This document shows, piece by piece, positions 63,536 through 64,000 of a DNA stretch of 64,000 bases. Below the pieces are notes generated by a model. The model saw only the letters and a program-made list of their open reading frames with translations. It did no database searches and was not told the DNA's origin. Source of the stretch: Chloroflexota bacterium (GTDB lineage: Bacteria; Chloroflexota; Anaerolineae; Caldilineales; Caldilineaceae); NCBI GenBank assembly GCA_016861025.1, contig BOKO01000022.1:1-64000 (forward strand). The letters are read 5' to 3'. Each line of letters opens with the position of its first letter. Positions within the stretch are counted from its first letter, which is position 1. Both the position numbers and the translations under genes were made by a program.

Positions 63536-64000
63536 TTCAAGTCGAGAAGCACGGCTCCGTGACGGTGATACGGATGGCGCGGGCGCTATTTGGGCGCCCG
63601 CTCTACTGGACGGCGGCTTACTGGCTCGATGGGCTGCTGATCGACGCCGGCCCAGCCTGCACAGCGGGCGAGCTGGTGCGCGTGCTGGAGAAGGCGCCCG
63701 TGCAACAGATCGCCATCACCCATGCTCACGAAGATCATATCGGCGGGCTGAATGCATTGCTGGCGCGCTTTCCTGACGCTCGCGTCTATGCATCGCGCCA
63801 GGCGCTGCCCATGATTGAAAATCCTGAACTGATCGGGATGCAACGCTATCGGCAGGTGGTGTGGGGCAAACCCAAACCATACACCGGGATTCGTTCGCTT
63901 GACGAAGTGGAAGACACCATCCGCACGCCACAATTCACCCTGCGCGCTGTCGAAACGCCCGGCCACAGTCGCGACCATGTCAGCTACTTTGAACCGACCT
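63532..64000 (+). CDS. Metallo-beta-lactamase-fold hydrolase (partial)
   Basis: The frame opens at ATG 63532, overlapping the thioesterase stop as ATGA, and is still open at the window end (156 codons visible). LLIDAGPACTAGELVRVL and the zinc motif THAHEDHIGGLNALLARFPDARVYAS (HxHxDH), followed by ETPGHSRDHVSYFEP with the third His, identify the family. The product could be a glyoxalase-II-like or other MBL hydrolase; the rest lies beyond the window. Confidence 0.88.
   Translation, partial: MIQVEKHGSVTVIRMARALFGRPLYWTAAYWLDGLLIDAGPACTAGELVRVLEKAPVQQIAITHAHEDHIGGLNALLARFPDARVYASRQALPMIENPELIGMQRYRQVVWGKPKPYTGIRSLDEVEDTIRTPQFTLRAVETPGHSRDHVSYFEPT

Overview
The window is 64 kb of dense, GC-rich bacterial chromosome with about 55 protein genes on both strands and no rRNA, tRNA, CRISPR array, transposase or phage gene that I could recognise. 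The gene set suggests an environmental Chloroflexota (Anaerolineae/Caldilineae-like). The pointers are an F420-type luciferase-like oxidoreductase fused to an SCP2 domain, very large DUF11 surface proteins, secreted proteins ending in an LPV-type tail, a bacterial glycerol-1-phosphate dehydrogenase and a large non-LPS polysaccharide locus. The taxonomic call is inference from protein resemblance only.

Layout. 1-7.3 kb: mostly minus-strand housekeeping genes (a phosphoribosyltransferase, prfA and prmC, then an M28 peptidase, a YbaK-type protein and an aldo/keto reductase), with a membrane-anchored J-domain protein on the plus strand. 7.5-12.7 kb: one giant secreted DUF11-repeat protein. 13-24 kb: single metabolic and transport genes (TSUP exporter, epimerase, esterase, LLM-SCP2 fusion, MFS transporter, nucleoside-phosphorylase-like protein, M16C presequence-protease-like peptidase, flavin reductase). 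24.4-28.5 kb: small proteins, a UvrD-type helicase, and a nucleotidyltransferase/GHMP-kinase fusion gene that has lost the front half of its kinase and is out of frame. 28.7-44.5 kb: a co-directional surface-polysaccharide locus with a flippase, three GT2 and three GT4 glycosyltransferases, a methyltransferase, two GT-C-like membrane proteins, an O-antigen-ligase-like protein fused to TPRs, and a WecA/MraY-type initiating transferase. Many of its genes overlap by ATGA, so they are probably translated together. 44.5-64 kb: pheS without pheT, a secreted CAP-domain protein, a molybdenum-cofactor YqeC-MobA fusion, a Gfo/Idh oxidoreductase, glycerol-1-phosphate dehydrogenase, peptidases, small membrane proteins, a MEMO-like protein, E2 and E3 of a 2-oxoacid dehydrogenase, a thioesterase and a metallo-beta-lactamase-fold protein cut by the window end.

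The most unusual signals are in the intergenic DNA. (1) In-phase 7-bp repeat arrays recur: NAACACG arrays in front of three genes, AATCTCC/GGAGATT arrays in three or four gaps, and a G-rich array that matches the G-quadruplex consensus. Most are arranged as palindromes. They recall, but do not match, the heptanucleotide STRR repeats known from cyanobacteria. (2) Upstream of a DUF1269 gene, two hairpins share an identical 9-nt loop while their stem bases change in a compensatory way, the signature of a conserved structure. (3) A perfect 54-bp tandem duplication lies in front of an epimerase gene. These are the best candidates for something not yet described.
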